In this document: positions 1 through 8,791 of the stretch, in pieces
Layout of the letters: every line of letters starts with the position of its first letter
How positions within the stretch are numbered: position 1 is the first letter of the stretch
The notes under the pieces: generated by a model
What the model saw: the letters and a program-made list of their open reading frames with translations, nothing else
What the model was told of the DNA's origin: nothing
The model's database searches: none
Translations under genes and position numbers: made by a program
Assembly: GCF_013177695.1 (NCBI RefSeq)
Contig: NZ_WOEY01000134.1
Span: forward strand, 177,571 to 241,570
Source of the DNA: Paraburkholderia solitsugae
Lineage (GTDB): Bacteria; Pseudomonadota; Gammaproteobacteria; Burkholderiales; Burkholderiaceae
DNA length: 64,000 nt
Direction: 5' to 3'

Positions 1-773
1 TTGACTGCGAGCTTCATGCTCTCGGTTGTGGCGAGATAATCGAGCGCAACCTCGCCGATATCCAATGTTAGATTAGCGATCACATGTCGTGCGCCGACCA
101 CCCGCTTCACCGGCAGATCGGCGACGGGCGCCAAGGCATGCGGATGCAGTTCGAGCGCGGCGGGACCCGACCACGCGCCCAGCACGTTCACGTCGTGCAG
201 ATAGAAGCGCACGAGCTCGCACACGCGCGGCGAACCGTCAACGTGCGGGATCACCTTCAGTAGATAATTCGGTGTGTCCGCAAACTTCTTGCGTTCAACC
301 TCGATGTCGAGCGGCACATGCTTGAAGCCCATCGTGCCGGTTGCGATACGTTGTGTGCCGTAGTCGAGTGTGCCGAGCAGCGTGTCGTTGCCGTCTACGC
401 TCAAGGTCGGCTTAGCCAGCTTCTTCGGAAAGCCCCAGATCTCCCGGCCGCCGGCGATAGCACCTTCGTCGTCGAGGTACATCGAATGCGTGTAGTTGCC
501 GAGGCGCCCTTGCTGATCGCGCACCGAGATAACCTGACCGCTTTCGGTGTAGTCGCCGAAACCGGATGAGTCCGGCATGCGAATGAATTCGTAATGCACG
601 ACGTCGTTTTCCGGATGCAGCGGCTCGGGCACGATGGCGCGCAGCGCATCGAAATCGGTCTCGTACGAAATGATGAGGTATTCCCGATTGATGAAGCGGT
701 ACGGCGGCCGGGGATAGGCGGGATTGTGAACAGGCATCGCAAAGGCGTCTTTGCGGATCGAAGTGAAATTCAT
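1..773 (-). CDS. adc: Acetoacetate decarboxylase, C-terminus beyond the window edge
   Basis: Acetoacetate decarboxylases convert acetoacetate to acetone and CO2 through a Schiff base on lysine. The frame starts at ATG 773-771 (MNFTSIRKDAFAMP) and stays open to base 1, giving 257 codons without a stop, so the 3' end lies outside the window. The motif REIWGFPKKLAKP matches the family segment carrying the catalytic lysine, and MGFKHVPLD and YLLKVIPHVDG are also typical. The family is usually about 245-250 residues, so only a short tail should be missing; the residues after DYLA may be a slightly longer C-terminus. It runs leftward and nothing upstream shares its direction. In Burkholderiaceae such genes often accompany 3-hydroxybutyrate dehydrogenase genes; here a bdh gene lies 26 kb away. 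Confidence 0.93.
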   Translation of the reverse strand, partial: MNFTSIRKDAFAMPVHNPAYPRPPYRFINREYLIISYETDFDALRAIVPEPLHPENDVVHYEFIRMPDSSGFGDYTESGQVISVRDQQGRLGNYTHSMYLDDEGAIAGGREIWGFPKKLAKPTLSVDGNDTLLGTLDYGTQRIATGTMGFKHVPLDIEVERKKFADTPNYLLKVIPHVDGSPRVCELVRFYLHDVNVLGAWSGPAALELHPHALAPVADLPVKRVVGARHVIANLTLDIGEVALDYLATTESMKLAV

Positions 774-1449
774 AACAGTCCTCTACGAAAGGTGGTCCAT
801 GCAGACTAGGTATGTGAAATGGTAGAGGCAATGCCGATACAGTAGGAGCCACCGTTTGTTAAAAGACCGTTAGCCAGACTGAAACTCTGTGGCTGGAACC
901 TCGGTCAAGGTCACGGTGTCGTACGCGCTACCGGCACCATGTTCACAATATTTGCTAGCAAAAGAAACGCAGCGGGCCATGCCCAGTAAGGGCGTCGGGC
1001 CAGATTGCCGTCACTCCCGCTGTTGAGCGACGCAACAGGTATGCAGGGGCGAGCAGAAGTATCATCCGTCGTCCAGCGCACCGACGCGACAGATGTCGCA
1101 TGTACCGCCACACCGCGCGCCGGGTTTCAGCTCTGCGCCCGGTTGTGCGGCGAGCGCGACGCAGGTTCGGGCGTCATCAGCGTCGCCGATAACCTCTGAA
1201 AGTTTGATGCTATATTTGTTGGTGTCTGGTAGATGCGTGTTAGTACTTTTTTGTCACTAGCCGATCTCGCTGTTCGCAGCGTCATAGGCAGCGACCGTGC
1301 TGCGGTTAGAGGTGCGGAGCAACCAGACACGCGGCCGGCGATCAAAGCGTTTTGCCGGGAGCAGGAAGTGTCTTACGGTCAGGCAAACGCCGTCATGTCG
1401 ACGTGCTTCGCGTCGACATCACCAAATCAAGAAGGGAATGGTCAAAAGA
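774..1449. other. Intergenic region between divergent adc and the ATPase regulator
   Basis: This stretch holds the divergent promoters of adc (leftward) and the ATPase/TPR regulator (rightward). Several short open frames exist on both strands, but none has a ribosome binding site or recognisable protein sequence. The only clear structure is the inverted repeat at 1395-1419. Confidence 0.5.
1395..1419. promoter_or_regulatory. 9-bp perfect inverted repeat upstream of the ATPase regulator
   Basis: Arms ATGTCGACG (1395-1403) and CGTCGACAT (1411-1419) are perfect complements around a 7-nt loop. The repeat ends 18 bases before the earliest likely start codon (1438). It could be an operator or a leader hairpin; the sequence does not decide between them. 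Confidence 0.5.
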
Positions 1450-4400
1450 ATGCCGCTTACCGATGGTGGGCCAACCAGAGGTCACGGGTCAAATTTTCTT
1501 TCGCCGGAAGAGGTGCTAGGTGTTTTGTCCCGCACCCTGGCCAGCCCAGAGTTTCTGTCGTCTCCACGGATGGGCGCGTTTCTGAAATTCCTGGTCGAGG
1601 AATGGCTTGCCGGCCGTGACAGGTCGCTGAAGGAACTGAACATCGCGATGTCGGTCTTCCGCAAGGATTCGTCATTCGATCCGGGCAGCAATGCCATCGT
1701 TCGCGTGGAGGCTGGACGACTACGCCGCCTGCTAGCCGACTATTCCCGTGGCTCTGGGATGAATGACCAGCATTTCCTTGAGATACCGAAGGGCAGCTAT
1801 GTGCCATTCCTTCGCCGGGCACCAACATCGGAACGGCTGCCTCCAAGCTTGGACCATACGCCCCAACTTCCCGGCCGACATCACGTCACGGTGATCGCTT
1901 GCAGAAATCCTGGAAGTTTCTCCAATCAATCAATTGATTCCGGTCGAATACACGATGACTTTCTTGTTTTTCGAAGCTTATTTGGAAGGATCACCGAAAA
2001 ATATGGTGGAAGAGTTGCGGAGGAGGCTGGCGACCGATTCGTCAGCTATTTCGGCTGGCCGAGATCCATGGAGAATGCCGCATATCTTGCCGTCGCTGCA
2101 GCACGAGAGTTGGTTCTCGGGGAAATTGACTCGTCTGGAGATGAATCCGTCGCCGGGCCTGGGCAGACTCTGGAGCATGTCGCGATAAAGGTCGGGGTGG
2201 CAACCGGCTGGGCGATCAGCGGTACGCGAAACTCCGATTCTGGGACACCCGTTCCGGCATTGTTGGGAGACGTATTGGCTGACGCCACGGCGATTTCTTA
2301 CTGTGCCTCGGCCGGGAGCGTATTCCTGTCCGAAGCTACCTATCGGGTCTTGCGCCATTATTGTCGCGCCGAATTGCCTTGCTGCCGCCTTGCATCCGGC
2401 GAGACCGTCTGGCGACTTGAGGAATTGGGGATCCCCTCCGAGTCCACCGAGGGCGCGCCGCTAGTCGGGCGCCGCCACGAACTCGACCTTCTGTTCGGAC
2501 GTTGGTCTCTGGCCGAGGGCAAAGAGGGGCAGGTCGTCGTCATCAGCGGCGAACCAGGGATCGGCAAGTCGCGCCTGATCAACGATCTGTGGGCGTCCAT
2601 CCGGCAAAATGGGGGGCGGCGCATGCTTCTCAGGGCCTTGCCGCTCTATTCGAGGAGCGCCTTGTCGCCTGTGCGGGACGCAATATCCGAATTGGCCGGG
2701 ATCATGCGTACGGATGGCGGCGAACAAATCAACGCCAAACTCCTCGCGCTGGCGATAACACCGGCCGAGTCCGAGCCCTCGGGTGTGGCGATGCTCGGCT
2801 CGCTGTTCGGCCTGGCGTTGCCGGACGCGCTGGAAGCCATGCCGGCGAGTCGTCGCAAGGAAGCGACTTTTGCAATGCTTGTTAGGGTGATTTTCGCCGC
2901 AGCGCGCAAGGCCCCCCTGCTGCTAGTCGTCGAGGATGTTCATTGGCTCGACCCCTCCACGACCGAACTGATTCATTTGATCGCCCGCGGCCTCCAGGGC
3001 CAGCCAATCATGTTGGCAGTGACCTCGCGACCGGGCAACGATCAGTGGCGTCGTTTGCCGCGCGCCACGGTCCTGGAACTTGCGCCACTAGGAACGGCTG
3101 ACGTCGAACAGATGATAGACGAAGTCGCCGGCGCCATAAGACTGTCGGCGGAACAACGCAAACTCGTAGTCGAAAAGACCGAAGGCATTCCCCTATTTGT
3201 CGAAGAATTTGCAAAAACCCTTTGCGACATGCCTGAGTTTCGCGGACGACTTCCTGAACGATTGATTGATCTTCTGATGGCAAGACTGGATCGGCTGGGC
3301 GACAAGAAATTCATCGCGCAAGTTGCGGCGGCGATCGGTCGGGAATTCCGCAGTGATCTTTTGGCCGCTGTAGCGGAAGTGCCGGAAGCCGCCCTCGGCG
3401 AGGCCATGCAGACTTTAGTCGAGGAGGGCGTGATTCTTCCCGGTGGGGAGAGTGGGACAGGCATAGGGTGCTTCCGCCATATCCTGTTTCGCGACGCAGC
3501 CTATGAATCGATGTTACTCGAGCGACGCCGCGAGATTCACCAGCGGATCGCCCGACTGTTGGCAGGACAAACCGGCTTTGATCTGCGCGCCGAAATCATC
3601 GCAGACCATCTCGTCAAGGCGGGTCTGGCAGAAGAATCGGCGCCCCGGTGGTTGGAGGCAGGAAAGCGGGCCGCGAGAGATTTCGCCAACGAGGAGGCGA
3701 TCAGCCATTTTCGCGCCGGTCTCGCGGCGCTCAACGGACCTGCGCTTACCGCCGCAAACAAGAGGCACAGGCTCGAGTTGCTCACGGAACTGGGCGTCGT
3801 TGTTCGGGTTACCAAGGGTTACGGAGCGCTTGAGTTATTGCCTATTTACGAAGAGGCCAAAACGCTCTGCGCAGAGATTCGTATTCCCGACCAGGAAGCC
3901 GCAACCTTTGCCGGGCTTTGGGCCTATTTCTGCGCGCGCGGAGACTGGGCGGAATCGGCTGCGATTGCCTCCGAGGTTGCCCACCGAGCCAAGGAAGCGC
4001 GCCATCGCGGCCTGCTTCTGGAAGCCCGCAGGCTGTTCGGTACGAGCGCCCTGTTTCAAGGGCGACTGTCAGAGGCAATGCGCTGGTACGACAAAGTTCT
4101 GCGTCGCTATGACTTGGCGCGTTACAGGCCTTCCTACGGCTATGACGCTGGAGCCACCGCCGCCGTCTATAGTGCATGGGCGTTATTTCTGCAAGGCGAC
4201 GACGAAGCGGCCCTGACGCGAGCGGATTTGGCCTGGTCGATCGCTCTGTCGCAAAAGCACGCGCCAACCCAGGCCATCGTTCTGGGTTGGCGTTCGGTGC
4301 TGGACATTCTCCGTAGCGCAACCAAAGATGGGCACGAACATGGCGAACTATTGAGAGAACTCAGCGAAAAACATGGTTTCAACCATTGGAGTCCAATGGC

Positions 4401-4821
4401 CGAACTCGTCCTGGCTTGGAGTGAGACCATGGCCGGCTTGCGGCCTCTTGATTATGAGGCCATGAGCCGAAATGTCGCCGATTTTTGCCGTGGTTGGGGT
4501 GGCTTCCTCTCTCCCTTCCTCTGGATGACGGTTGCCCAATGCTGCGCGCTGGGCAACCGCAACGATCTGGCGCTGGGCGCTCTTATCCAGGCCGAAGACT
4601 TTGTCCAATCCCATAGCGAACATATCTGGGATGCCGAAATCCTTCGAAGGCGTGGCGAGTTGACATTGAAAGGGGAGGGTTCCGACGGGAAGGCCCTCGC
4701 AGCCGGCTATTTCAACCACGCTGTCGCCCTCGCAGCATCGCAGGGCTCCGCCATATTCGAGCAGCGCGCGCAAAAGAGCCTGGCTGCCCTGACGAAAGAT
4801 CGCGCTATTCGGCCGTCTTAA
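1450..4821 (+). CDS. STAND-type ATPase regulator: N-terminal DNA-binding-like domain, degenerate cyclase domain, AAA ATPase, TPR-like tail
   Basis: A 1123-residue signalling or regulatory ATPase. Order of parts: residues about 15-115 form a wHTH-like module (SPRMGAFLKFLVEEWLAG, then KELNIAMSVFRKD and VRVEAGRLRRLLADY) seen in front of cyclase/TPR regulators; about 140-310 is a class III nucleotidyl-cyclase homology domain; Walker A GEPGIGKSR is at about 368 and Walker B LLLVVEDVHWLD at about 490; the rest is alpha-helical and TPR-like. In the cyclase domain the first metal-binding aspartate (usual CDLxGS) is replaced (ACRNPGS), so it should be catalytically dead. Start: ATG 1450 has the purine-rich AAGAAGGGA 13 nt upstream; ATG 1438 directly abuts it and is an alternative. 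The gene converges on the CoA-transferase and overlaps its 3' end by 17 bp. Its target is unknown. Confidence 0.85.
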   Translation: MPLTDGGPTRGHGSNFLSPEEVLGVLSRTLASPEFLSSPRMGAFLKFLVEEWLAGRDRSLKELNIAMSVFRKDSSFDPGSNAIVRVEAGRLRRLLADYSRGSGMNDQHFLEIPKGSYVPFLRRAPTSERLPPSLDHTPQLPGRHHVTVIACRNPGSFSNQSIDSGRIHDDFLVFRSLFGRITEKYGGRVAEEAGDRFVSYFGWPRSMENAAYLAVAAARELVLGEIDSSGDESVAGPGQTLEHVAIKVGVATGWAISGTRNSDSGTPVPALLGDVLADATAISYCASAGSVFLSEATYRVLRHYCRAELPCCRLASGETVWRLEELGIPSESTEGAPLVGRRHELDLLFGRWSLAEGKEGQVVVISGEPGIGKSRLINDLWASIRQNGGRRMLLRALPLYSRSALSPVRDAISELAGIMRTDGGEQINAKLLALAITPAESEPSGVAMLGSLFGLALPDALEAMPASRRKEATFAMLVRVIFAAARKAPLLLVVEDVHWLDPSTTELIHLIARGLQGQPIMLAVTSRPGNDQWRRLPRATVLELAPLGTADVEQMIDEVAGAIRLSAEQRKLVVEKTEGIPLFVEEFAKTLCDMPEFRGRLPERLIDLLMARLDRLGDKKFIAQVAAAIGREFRSDLLAAVAEVPEAALGEAMQTLVEEGVILPGGESGTGIGCFRHILFRDAAYESMLLERRREIHQRIARLLAGQTGFDLRAEIIADHLVKAGLAEESAPRWLEAGKRAARDFANEEAISHFRAGLAALNGPALTAANKRHRLELLTELGVVVRVTKGYGALELLPIYEEAKTLCAEIRIPDQEAATFAGLWAYFCARGDWAESAAIASEVAHRAKEARHRGLLLEARRLFGTSALFQGRLSEAMRWYDKVLRRYDLARYRPSYGYDAGATAAVYSAWALFLQGDDEAALTRADLAWSIALSQKHAPTQAIVLGWRSVLDILRSATKDGHEHGELLRELSEKHGFNHWSPMAELVLAWSETMAGLRPLDYEAMSRNVADFCRGWGGFLSPFLWMTVAQCCALGNRNDLALGALIQAEDFVQSHSEHIWDAEILRRRGELTLKGEGSDGKALAAGYFNHAVALAASQGSAIFEQRAQKSLAALTKDRAIRPS

Positions 4822-7078
4822 GCTCTGAAGGGCTGTCCCATAGCACCTGTCCGACCGTTCCGACGGACATCATTTTCACAATATCCGCCGCGCCGTATCC
4901 GAGTTCTTGAAGAATCTCCTGTGCATTGGCCCCCGGTGCCGGAGCCGCCGCGAGTTCTGGCAACGGGGAGCCATCGAAATGGAACCAGGTCGGCCGCAGA
5001 TTGAAAGCAGGAAGAGCGCCCGAGGAGGTCTTGAAGGCAACGTCCGCACAAGGGTTCCCTCGATGTCGAGCCTTGAGTTCGGCGATCGATTGCACCGGTG
5101 CCGCGATGATTCCGGCGGACTTGGCTGCGGTCAGCGCTTCCGCCACGGTTAGTTCGGAAATGCCGGGGATATGGGTATCGGCCGGCTCGACGCAAATCCA
5201 GCCGTCCTTGACCTGCCGCAAGCAGTTTGCCGTCCCGACCGGTGCGGGCGTTACTTGGAACGAAGCCTGAATGAAGCTCGCGGCGCTGGCGAGGGACGTG
5301 TCGACCCAGTCGCCGCCCCGTTCAGAACGCCTTTCGCGGGCGAAGAGAGCGACGATCGCTCCGAAAGCCGCAATGTACCCGGTGAGATAGTCGACACAGG
5401 ACGCTAGCCCGTGCAACTCGGGCGCATCGGAAGAGCCGAATCTGGCCATGATTCCGGTCGCGGCCTGCAAGAGCGGGTCGTACCCAGGGTAGTCGTCGAG
5501 GCTGCCCGGCCGTTCGCCTTTGAAGGCGCTCAGTTGCACGGCAATGGCATCGGGATTGAGCCGCGCGAGACCGGCCCGATCGAGACCCAATCGCTCCATG
5601 ACCGGGTCGAGTTTATTGAACACGACAAAATCAGCCTGTGCTACCAACCGTCTGAGGATCTCTCGCCCGTCTTCCTGTCGCAGATTGAGGAGAATGCTTC
5701 GCTTTCCTTGGGAGAGTTCGCTCGGCCAGACCACGGTTACCGCTGGCACATGCTCGGGCTGTGTGGAGTCAACTTTGATGACCTCGGCGCCGAGTTCAGC
5801 CAGCATCCGGCCGCAAGCCGGCCCGGCAATGACGTTGGCGAGATCGACGACGCGCATGCCGGCTAGGGGAGCAGCCGATTTTGCCGCTTCCTTTGCGGTT
5901 GCCGACTGTGAAGCCGGCAATGAAGTTTTTCCGGTCGTGCCGATGTGCAGAGCCGGATAGGGTTTGGCGGAAGCCAGTCGAACGGCACGCCCGAGTTGCG
6001 GCCAGTCGCAACCGCCAACTGTCTCGACGATTCCGGACTGCCTTGCATGATCTGACGCGCGCCACTCGTCGAAATCGCGAACCATAGCGCAGGGAATGTT
6101 GGCCTCGCCAAGGATGCGCTCCCACTCCTCGGCCGACTTGCGGGCGACGGCGGCAGCAATCAGTTCAGCCAATTTGGCGCGAAGCGGCAAACGCAGATTC
6201 TGCGCCACGGCGATATTGTGATCGGCGAACTCAGCGTTAGCTGGATCATAGATCGGGAGGTCGACCACCCCCAAGGCCTGCATGTCCTCCCAGATCCCGA
6301 GCGTCTCAAGCAGTCGCCGAGCGTAATCACGATGAATGACGCTGAGAAACATGACCTGGCGATCGTCGGCGGCAGGATAGCAGGCAAACAAGGGGTTCAT
6401 CTGGCGTTTGAGCCATTCGAAATAAGCCTTGTCGGCACGGGCCTTGTCGACGTGCGTAGCCAGTTCGGGAGGCAGCGAAATAATAGGACCGGTCTTCAGA
6501 TGCTCAGGAACGCCCGCAACCTCCAGCGCCAGCGCGCCGACCGAAGACAGGCCAGCAGCCAGACGCGAAATGACGATATCCCGACCGGCATCGTACCGGA
6601 GGCGGTCCATCAGAGCCGCTCCGACGGCTGTCGCACCGAGGACGCCGGCATAGACCGAGCACAGTGGCACGGGGGTGTAAAGGACGTTGTCGCCGAGCAG
6701 ACTTCGGGTCATCGCCAGATCGGTATAGAAGCCCGAGACCGCCTTGAGGATGTCGTCACCAACCTCGTCCGGGAAAGGATAGGCGGTTTCACCGGGAAGG
6801 ACGGCTGTAACGGCGAGACGGATTTGCCCGTGAGTTCTATCGCCACTATCGGTGCCGTCACGGATTACCACGTCGGCCCCCGCCGAGCAAGCAGGTTCCG
6901 CACCGGCATGAATATGCTTGCCGCGGTCCAGATACGCGTCCAGGGGCGCGGGCTCGCCGCCTTCGCGGCAAACGATTACGGTTGCGCCTTGATCCGCCAG
7001 CAGCAGGCCCGCCAACCGGCCTGCCATTCCAGTGCTGCATTCGACGACCGAGATTCCCGACAAAGGCAAAAGCGACAT
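4805..7078 (-). CDS. Double-domain CaiB/BaiF (family III) CoA-transferase, copy A
   Basis: Family III CoA-transferases move CoA between carboxylic acids through an aspartyl-CoA mixed anhydride. This 757-residue protein is two family domains in tandem: about 1-385 (MSLLPLSGISVVE...) and about 405-757 (LAGMRVVDLANVIAGPACGR). The C-terminal half keeps Asp563 in ASCVDYLTGY, where the catalytic aspartate is expected. In the N-terminal half the matching position is Ser141 (PLCSVYAG), so that half is probably structural. A close relative of the same length and layout lies at 28661-30931. The start ATG at 7078 follows GGGAGGAATAG. An IclR remnant lies upstream on the same strand. The 3' end overlaps the convergent regulator gene by 17 bp. 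Substrates cannot be told from sequence. Confidence 0.92.
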   Translation of the reverse strand: MSLLPLSGISVVECSTGMAGRLAGLLLADQGATVIVCREGGEPAPLDAYLDRGKHIHAGAEPACSAGADVVIRDGTDSGDRTHGQIRLAVTAVLPGETAYPFPDEVGDDILKAVSGFYTDLAMTRSLLGDNVLYTPVPLCSVYAGVLGATAVGAALMDRLRYDAGRDIVISRLAAGLSSVGALALEVAGVPEHLKTGPIISLPPELATHVDKARADKAYFEWLKRQMNPLFACYPAADDRQVMFLSVIHRDYARRLLETLGIWEDMQALGVVDLPIYDPANAEFADHNIAVAQNLRLPLRAKLAELIAAAVARKSAEEWERILGEANIPCAMVRDFDEWRASDHARQSGIVETVGGCDWPQLGRAVRLASAKPYPALHIGTTGKTSLPASQSATAKEAAKSAAPLAGMRVVDLANVIAGPACGRMLAELGAEVIKVDSTQPEHVPAVTVVWPSELSQGKRSILLNLRQEDGREILRRLVAQADFVVFNKLDPVMERLGLDRAGLARLNPDAIAVQLSAFKGERPGSLDDYPGYDPLLQAATGIMARFGSSDAPELHGLASCVDYLTGYIAAFGAIVALFARERRSERGGDWVDTSLASAASFIQASFQVTPAPVGTANCLRQVKDGWICVEPADTHIPGISELTVAEALTAAKSAGIIAAPVQSIAELKARHRGNPCADVAFKTSSGALPAFNLRPTWFHFDGSPLPELAAAPAPGANAQEILQELGYGAADIVKMMSVGTVGQVLWDSPSELKTAE

Positions 7079-7131
7079 CTATTCCTCCCATCCTGCATTC
7101 ATATAAACCTTGGAGGACTATCTGCTCTAGC

Positions 7132-7161
7132 CGTTCCCGGCGGAACGTTTGTTACGGTAAC
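7132..7161. promoter_or_regulatory. Two palindromes upstream of CoA-transferase A
   Basis: CGTTCC(CGGC)GGAACG at 7132-7147 is a perfect 6-bp inverted repeat, and GTTACGGTAAC at 7151-7161 is a 5-bp inverted repeat around one base. They lie 54-83 bases before the CoA-transferase start, a fitting place for an IclR-type or other operator. Which regulator binds is unknown; the adjacent IclR gene is dead. Confidence 0.4.
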
Positions 7162-7310
7162 ATACATCGCCGCACGTGGCGTTTTTCCTTAAAATTCAAG
7201 AGGATAGAAGGGGTGAGCGAACGATCGCCGCCTCGATGTCCAAATGGTCGCCCGCCTTCAAAACCGGCGGCAGCCACTCGATCGAATAATCGGGTACTTC
7301 GAACACGGAG

Positions 7311-7592
7311 TCATCGGGCCGTGCGTGCGCAGGTAACCGCAAGTCTCTCGCTGACCGAGTACTCTCTCGCCCGCGTGAAAGCAACGTCGCTCCATAGCAG
7401 TACTGATGAATAGTTCGGATACTCCCTCCTTACGCTGATTCGCGCAAGCACTAGCCGATGCACGGCCGGTTCGTCGAGGCCGGTGCCGCGCATGAGTTGC
7501 GGGAGACTGATGCCAGCGCCGAGCGTTCCCGCCACCGCTCGCAACAGGCGCAGGGCGCGTGAAACGGCCTGCGCTCCAGGTGCGGTCTCCAT
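7311..7592 (-). pseudogene. IclR-family regulator remnant with a large internal deletion
   Basis: The frame begins METAPGAQAVSRALRLLRAV and closely matches the N-terminus of the intact IclR protein at 24796 (MEAVPGAQAVSRALRVLRAV), including the helix-turn-helix region up to VHRLVLA. It then jumps to YPNYSSVLLWSDVAFTRARE-YSVSE, which matches residues about 180-200 of the intact protein. Roughly 130 residues, including most of the effector-binding domain, are missing, and the C-terminus is out of register. The DNA around the start (CTGGCGGCGTCGTGATGG) also resembles that of the intact gene. A short frame to 7196 (VFEVPDYSIEWLPP) is unrelated to IclR and unidentified. Confidence 0.85.
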
Positions 7593-7777
7593 CACGACGC
7601 CGCCAGTTCAGATTTTAGGTCGCCGACTCTGGCATGACTCAAGATGCCGAAACCCGACGACGTGATTACTGTCGACTCGGCACTACTGCAGGACCCGCCG
7701 AGTGTAGGCCGAAGCGTGGGGGAAATACCGACATAGTCGAGGTCTCCGACACGGTGACGGTAGCGCCGCCCCGTTAT

Positions 7778-8791
7778 CTAGATCCGCGCGTCATCCGGTA
7801 ACTGATTTGCTGCTTGGGCAGCCGCGACTTCACCTGGTCGTCTGATTAAGATCTCCGCGACTTGACACGAGGCGAGCGCACAGCAGCCAAAGATTCCTTC
7901 GCGCACACGCTTGACTAACGCCAGCGACAACGCCGCTTCGCGGTCTACCCCAAACATTTGTCCGAGCAGAACGACAGCCGCCTCCTGCACACCGATACCT
8001 GCCGGAATAATGAAAGCCGCGTGTCGGACTGCCTGGGTAAGCGCTTCGATTGCGACCGCGCCAGCTGGTGAGATTGAATGACCAAGCATTGAAAGCGCCC
8101 AGTACGTTTCCAGCGCTCCGAGTGCATAGCCGGCAAATTGCCACAGAAAGCTGCGAATCAAAAGGCCGCCGCGTGACATCAACGCATCGATATCCGTATC
8201 AAGTTGTATACCGTCGATAGCTTGAAGTAACGGATTTTCCGCTCCAAGCAAGCGCGCTGCCCAACGTTCTATTGCATGAAAGACGCCCCCACGCCGAACG
8301 ACAATGAAGGTGACGGCGGGTAGTGCCAATGAGAGCCCCACGGCTAGAGCAATGGGCCCGAGTGAATTCTTCATCTCGGTGCAAGCGAGGAGAAGGACCA
8401 GACCAATAGCCGAAAACGCATACTGCACCATCATTGTCACGAGCACTTCGACGATCACCGACGCACTGACGCTGCTCAGGTTATGCGCCTTCCAGTTCGC
8501 AAGTCGGATGCCCACGATTTCGCCGCCAATACTAGCTACCGGTAACAGGCGGCTGACCGCCTCACGCACCGTCGCAATCCACCATAGGAAGAGAAGTGAC
8601 GTGGACTTACCTAGGAGGGTCCTCCAGCCGCAGGCGTCTAGTAGCAGTGGAAGAGCGTGTAACGGTACCAGCCAAAGGATGGTCGGCCCGGCCTGCCGGA
8701 TCGTGTGCACAATGTCGCCGCCGTCGTGCAATACAAGATAAAGAAGTAGTGCGATGCCAGCCGGTAGTCCCATCCGTTGCAGCCATTTCAT
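7778..8791 (-). CDS. hpnL: Hopanoid-associated membrane protein HpnL (UPF0104 family)
   Basis: A 337-residue polytopic membrane protein of the lysylphosphatidylglycerol-synthase-TM/UPF0104 type, called HpnL in hopanoid clusters. Hydrophobic segments run throughout (GIALLLYLVL near the start, SAIGLVLLLAC, LSLALPAVTFIVV), and the block HAAFIIPAGIGVQEAAVVLLGQ is typical of the family. The start ATG 8791-8789 overlaps the hpnK stop as ATGA, so translation is probably coupled. It is the last gene of the hpnIJKL unit. A role in hopanoid transport has been suggested for this family; the identity here rests on sequence style and operon position. Confidence 0.88.
   Translation of the reverse strand: MKWLQRMGLPAGIALLLYLVLHDGGDIVHTIRQAGPTILWLVPLHALPLLLDACGWRTLLGKSTSLLFLWWIATVREAVSRLLPVASIGGEIVGIRLANWKAHNLSSVSASVIVEVLVTMMVQYAFSAIGLVLLLACTEMKNSLGPIALAVGLSLALPAVTFIVVRRGGVFHAIERWAARLLGAENPLLQAIDGIQLDTDIDALMSRGGLLIRSFLWQFAGYALGALETYWALSMLGHSISPAGAVAIEALTQAVRHAAFIIPAGIGVQEAAVVLLGQMFGVDREAALSLALVKRVREGIFGCCALASCQVAEILIRRPGEVAAAQAANQLPDDARI

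Noticed and set aside
911..1111. A 66-codon minus-strand frame with a hydrophobic stretch near adc
   Set aside because: Too short and unlike known proteins; no binding site.
6218..7192. A 324-codon open frame opposite CoA-transferase A
   Set aside because: Antisense shadow of a clearly conserved enzyme; the same kind of shadow is seen opposite copy B.
7674..7703. Inverted repeat ACTCGGC/GCCGAGT before the end of hpnL
   Set aside because: Fifteen-base loop and no U-run; could be chance in GC-rich DNA.
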